A DNA stretch of 64,000 nt from Stictocephala bisonia (taxonomy: Eukaryota > Arthropoda > Insecta > Hemiptera > Membracidae), in NCBI GenBank assembly GCA_035578905.1, contig JAQJVL010000283.1, positions 186,001 to 250,000 on the forward strand, in the 5' to 3' direction. The position numbers were made by a program, and so were the translations under genes. The notes below the pieces were generated by a model that made no database searches, had not been told where the DNA came from, and was given only the letters and a program-made list of their open reading frames with translations. Of this stretch, positions 62,067 through 64,000 are shown piece after piece (positions within the stretch are counted from its first letter, which is position 1; the number at the start of each line of letters is the position of its first letter).

Positions 62067-62140
62067 CTTCGTCTGAAAGTGAGCGATCTTCTGGACTTGG
62101 GGATTTAATATACTGACTTTTTGGCTGTATTAAAGGGTGT
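62067..62140 (-). CDS. Unidentified host gene, most upstream exon in the window
   Basis: Bounded by an acceptor (CATATATTTTAG) and a donor (GAAG|GTGATT), it encodes HPLIQPKSQYIKSPSPEDRS followed by LSDE. It enters with one base of a codon and leaves in phase 1, fitting the exon at 58594-58710 exactly. The SPSPEDRSLSDE stretch is a likely phosphorylated linker (SP motifs, acidic). Further 5' exons must lie beyond the window or beyond the retrotransposon at 62.4 kb. The exon is short, so the call rests mostly on phase agreement. Confidence 0.6.
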
Positions 62141-62396
62141 CTAAAATATATGTAATGTACAAATTAATAATATTGTGGTCTAAGGTGCAATGAGCACATA
62201 GTGTGATGTGAATATTACATATGTTACTTATATTTTCTGATTTAATGCTAAAACACATGATTGTATTTAATATTTCTATCTTGTTTACTTTTTATACAAT
62301 GTATACATTTAGTTGCTTAAAGCCTAATTTCCAAAGGGTTTATAATTCATTTCAATTTAATCAACTAAATGTTTAAATATTATCTCAATAGATAAT
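62141..62396. other. AT-rich DNA before the retrotransposon
   Basis: No LTR, primer-binding site or exon was recognised here. The retroelement seems to start directly inside gag. Confidence 0.45.
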
Positions 62397-64000
62397 CTTT
62401 TAAAGCCCCATAGGTTGCATGCACATCCAGAGTCTAACGCTTCAGAAAAGGAATGGACTTATTGGATACTAACTTTTGAAAACTACCTTGAAGATTCAAA
62501 AGTTGAAGAAGGTAAGAAGCTAAAGATATTGTTGATTTTTTTTTTCATTTGCAAACTATGAATATATTGCTGATTCTACCACATTTAAAGTGGCAAAAGA
62601 AGCTCTTAAGAACATTTTTGTGAAACAAAAAAGTGAAGTATTTACAAGATATTTATTGGCAACTAGGAAACAACAAGAAACAGAAACTACAGACCAGTAT
62701 GCTCAAGCATTGCACTTATTAAGAAACGAATGAAATTTTGCTGTAGTATCTGCTGTTTCTAATCGTGATGACTCTGTTCGGGATTCTTTTATTAGTGAAA
62801 TATTGTCATCTGAAATAAGAAAAAGACTATTGGAAAATGACACTCTTACATCAAAAGAAGCCCTACAAAAGGCTAGGTCTATGGAATCTGGTCAGAAACA
62901 AGCACAGTATTAAGAATGTAAAACTGCTAATATCAATGCAATTAATAGTCAGAAAAACAATAATACATTGAAACACAAAAACTCAATTAGATTTAAATGC
63001 TGGTTTTGTGGATCTAATAATAGACACTAGAGATGAATGTCCTGCGAGAAACTCCTATTGTAGCGTATGTGGGAAGTTGGTACATTATGACTGTGTGTGT
63101 CAGTTAAAGAAGAATGAAAAACAATCCAAACGTTCTCTATCTGCCTTTACAAATAATGATCAACACTCTGATAGTGAGAATGCTGCTAGGTCAAGTCTGG
63201 TAGCAGCATCTCCTAGTTCATTATCAAAAGCTGTTGTCAATGTAAGCATAGGGTAAATGTTGTAAAATATAACAACAAGTTGCTTAATCAGCATTGGTAG
63301 CTCTAGCAGTTACATTAGAGAAGAGTTTGTTAAAATTCACTCTTTATTGGTGAAGCAATTTCTCTATCGAAATACAGTCTAAATGGCTGCCACTTCCTCA
63401 TCTGCTGAAATAAAAAGCTACATTGAAAATAATTTAATAGTAAATGGTCACAACTATGAACATTTGAAACTCAGTTCTTCCTAGCTTCTGTGCTGACGTT
63501 CTGCTAGGCCATGACGTTCTAAGTGAACATTCTCATGTTGATCTATAGTTTGGAGGAGAAAGATCACCCTTATCAGTTTCTGCTGTTACTCTTGCTAATG
63601 TTAAACCTGCACGTTTGTTCACAAATTTATGTCCATACATTAAGCCTATAGTAATGAAATCTCGCAGGCACTCTCTCCAGGACTCCAAGTTGATTAATAC
63701 AGAGATTGATAGCAGAAGGAGTCATAGAAGAAAGTACCTCTCCACAGTGAGCACAAGTTTTAGTTGTGAAGAATGACAATCACAAGAAAAGGATGGCGGC
63801 AGATTATTCTGGAACAATTAATCGATATACTTTACTTGATGCCTATCCAATACCAAACATAAATAACATGATATCAGAAATTTCTCAGTTTTCCTATTTT
63901 AGTACACTGGACCTCAAAAGTGCCTACCATCAAGTTTATATACCAGATGAAGATAAACCTTTTACTGCTTTTGAAACTGGTGGCACTCTTTATCAGTACA
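62397..64000 (+). pseudogene. Ty3/gypsy-type retrotransposon: gag, protease, start of reverse transcriptase (decayed, runs off window)
   Basis: Gag begins LLKPHRLHAHPESNASEKEW and, after a broken patch, continues KNIFVKQKSEVFTRYLLATR. Two CCHC zinc knuckles follow at about 62994-63100 (CWFC-x4-H-x4-C and CSVC-x4-H-x4-C). The protease region has ISIGSSSSYI where D-[ST]-G-SS is expected, so the catalytic Asp is lost, then ADVLLGHDVL. RT starts near 63790 with ADYSGTINRYTLLDAYPIP, FSTLDLKSAYHQVYIPDEDK and TAFETGG. Breaks: TGA near 62731, TAA near 62911, a one-base shift in the first knuckle (about 63026), TAA near 63381 and more in the PR-RT spacer. No LTR is visible. It is a dead insertion upstream of the minus-strand gene's visible exons. 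Confidence 0.85.

Overview
The window looks like an AT-rich, repeat-laden piece of an insect nuclear genome, possibly hemipteran (the order is an inference). The best evidence for an insect is a split gene of the takeout/juvenile-hormone-binding (JHBP) family on the + strand. Supporting signs are an insect-type Helitron, several tRNA-derived SINEs, GGTTAGGTTA-like motifs, and remnants of many LINE, hAT and Ty3/gypsy elements. There is no bacterial-style gene organisation.

Layout. 1-14.3 kb is essentially gene-free: a small MITE candidate, a 1.9-kb GA microsatellite (3866-5792), a 44-bp minisatellite whose every unit carries a splice-donor-like motif (7118-7567) and one SINE. 14.3-20.4 kb holds an internally deleted Helitron, three decayed LINE tails and more SINE copies. 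21.6-39.7 kb holds four recognised exons of the takeout-like gene: a signal-peptide exon at 21637 and JHBP-domain exons at 29543, 32153 and 39508. Its introns are swollen by a 42-bp minisatellite, a 27-bp minisatellite, an intron-containing hAT pseudogene, a LINE relic, and an almost intact 5.0-kb hAT transposon (33959-38967) with 13-bp perfect TIRs and an 8-bp target duplication. The exon for the N-terminal cysteine segment and the last exon of the takeout-like gene were not found.

41.3-43.9 kb is a 5'-truncated CR1/Jockey-group LINE on the - strand with a long open reverse-transcriptase frame. 44.3-45.1 kb is a 62-bp minisatellite. About 45.1-53.2 kb is full of stretched homopolymers and destroyed frames; it looks like uncorrected sequencing or assembly error, and LINE coding fragments can still be glimpsed in it. 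53.8-54.4 kb is a hAT-like end beside a LINE 3' end.

55.7-62.1 kb contains the last four exons of an unidentified host gene on the - strand, with matching splice phases and a poly(A) signal. Its introns carry an RTE-like LINE relic, a 32-bp minisatellite and a SINE. 62.4-64.0 kb is the 5' part of a decayed Ty3/gypsy retrotransposon (gag with two zinc knuckles, protease, start of RT) that runs off the window.

Two host genes are therefore visible, both incomplete; nearly everything else is mobile or satellite DNA. The item most worth a second look is the hAT element, whose two transposase frames are separated only by a 10-A homopolymer and whose 5' region carries a perfect 34-bp-arm palindrome.
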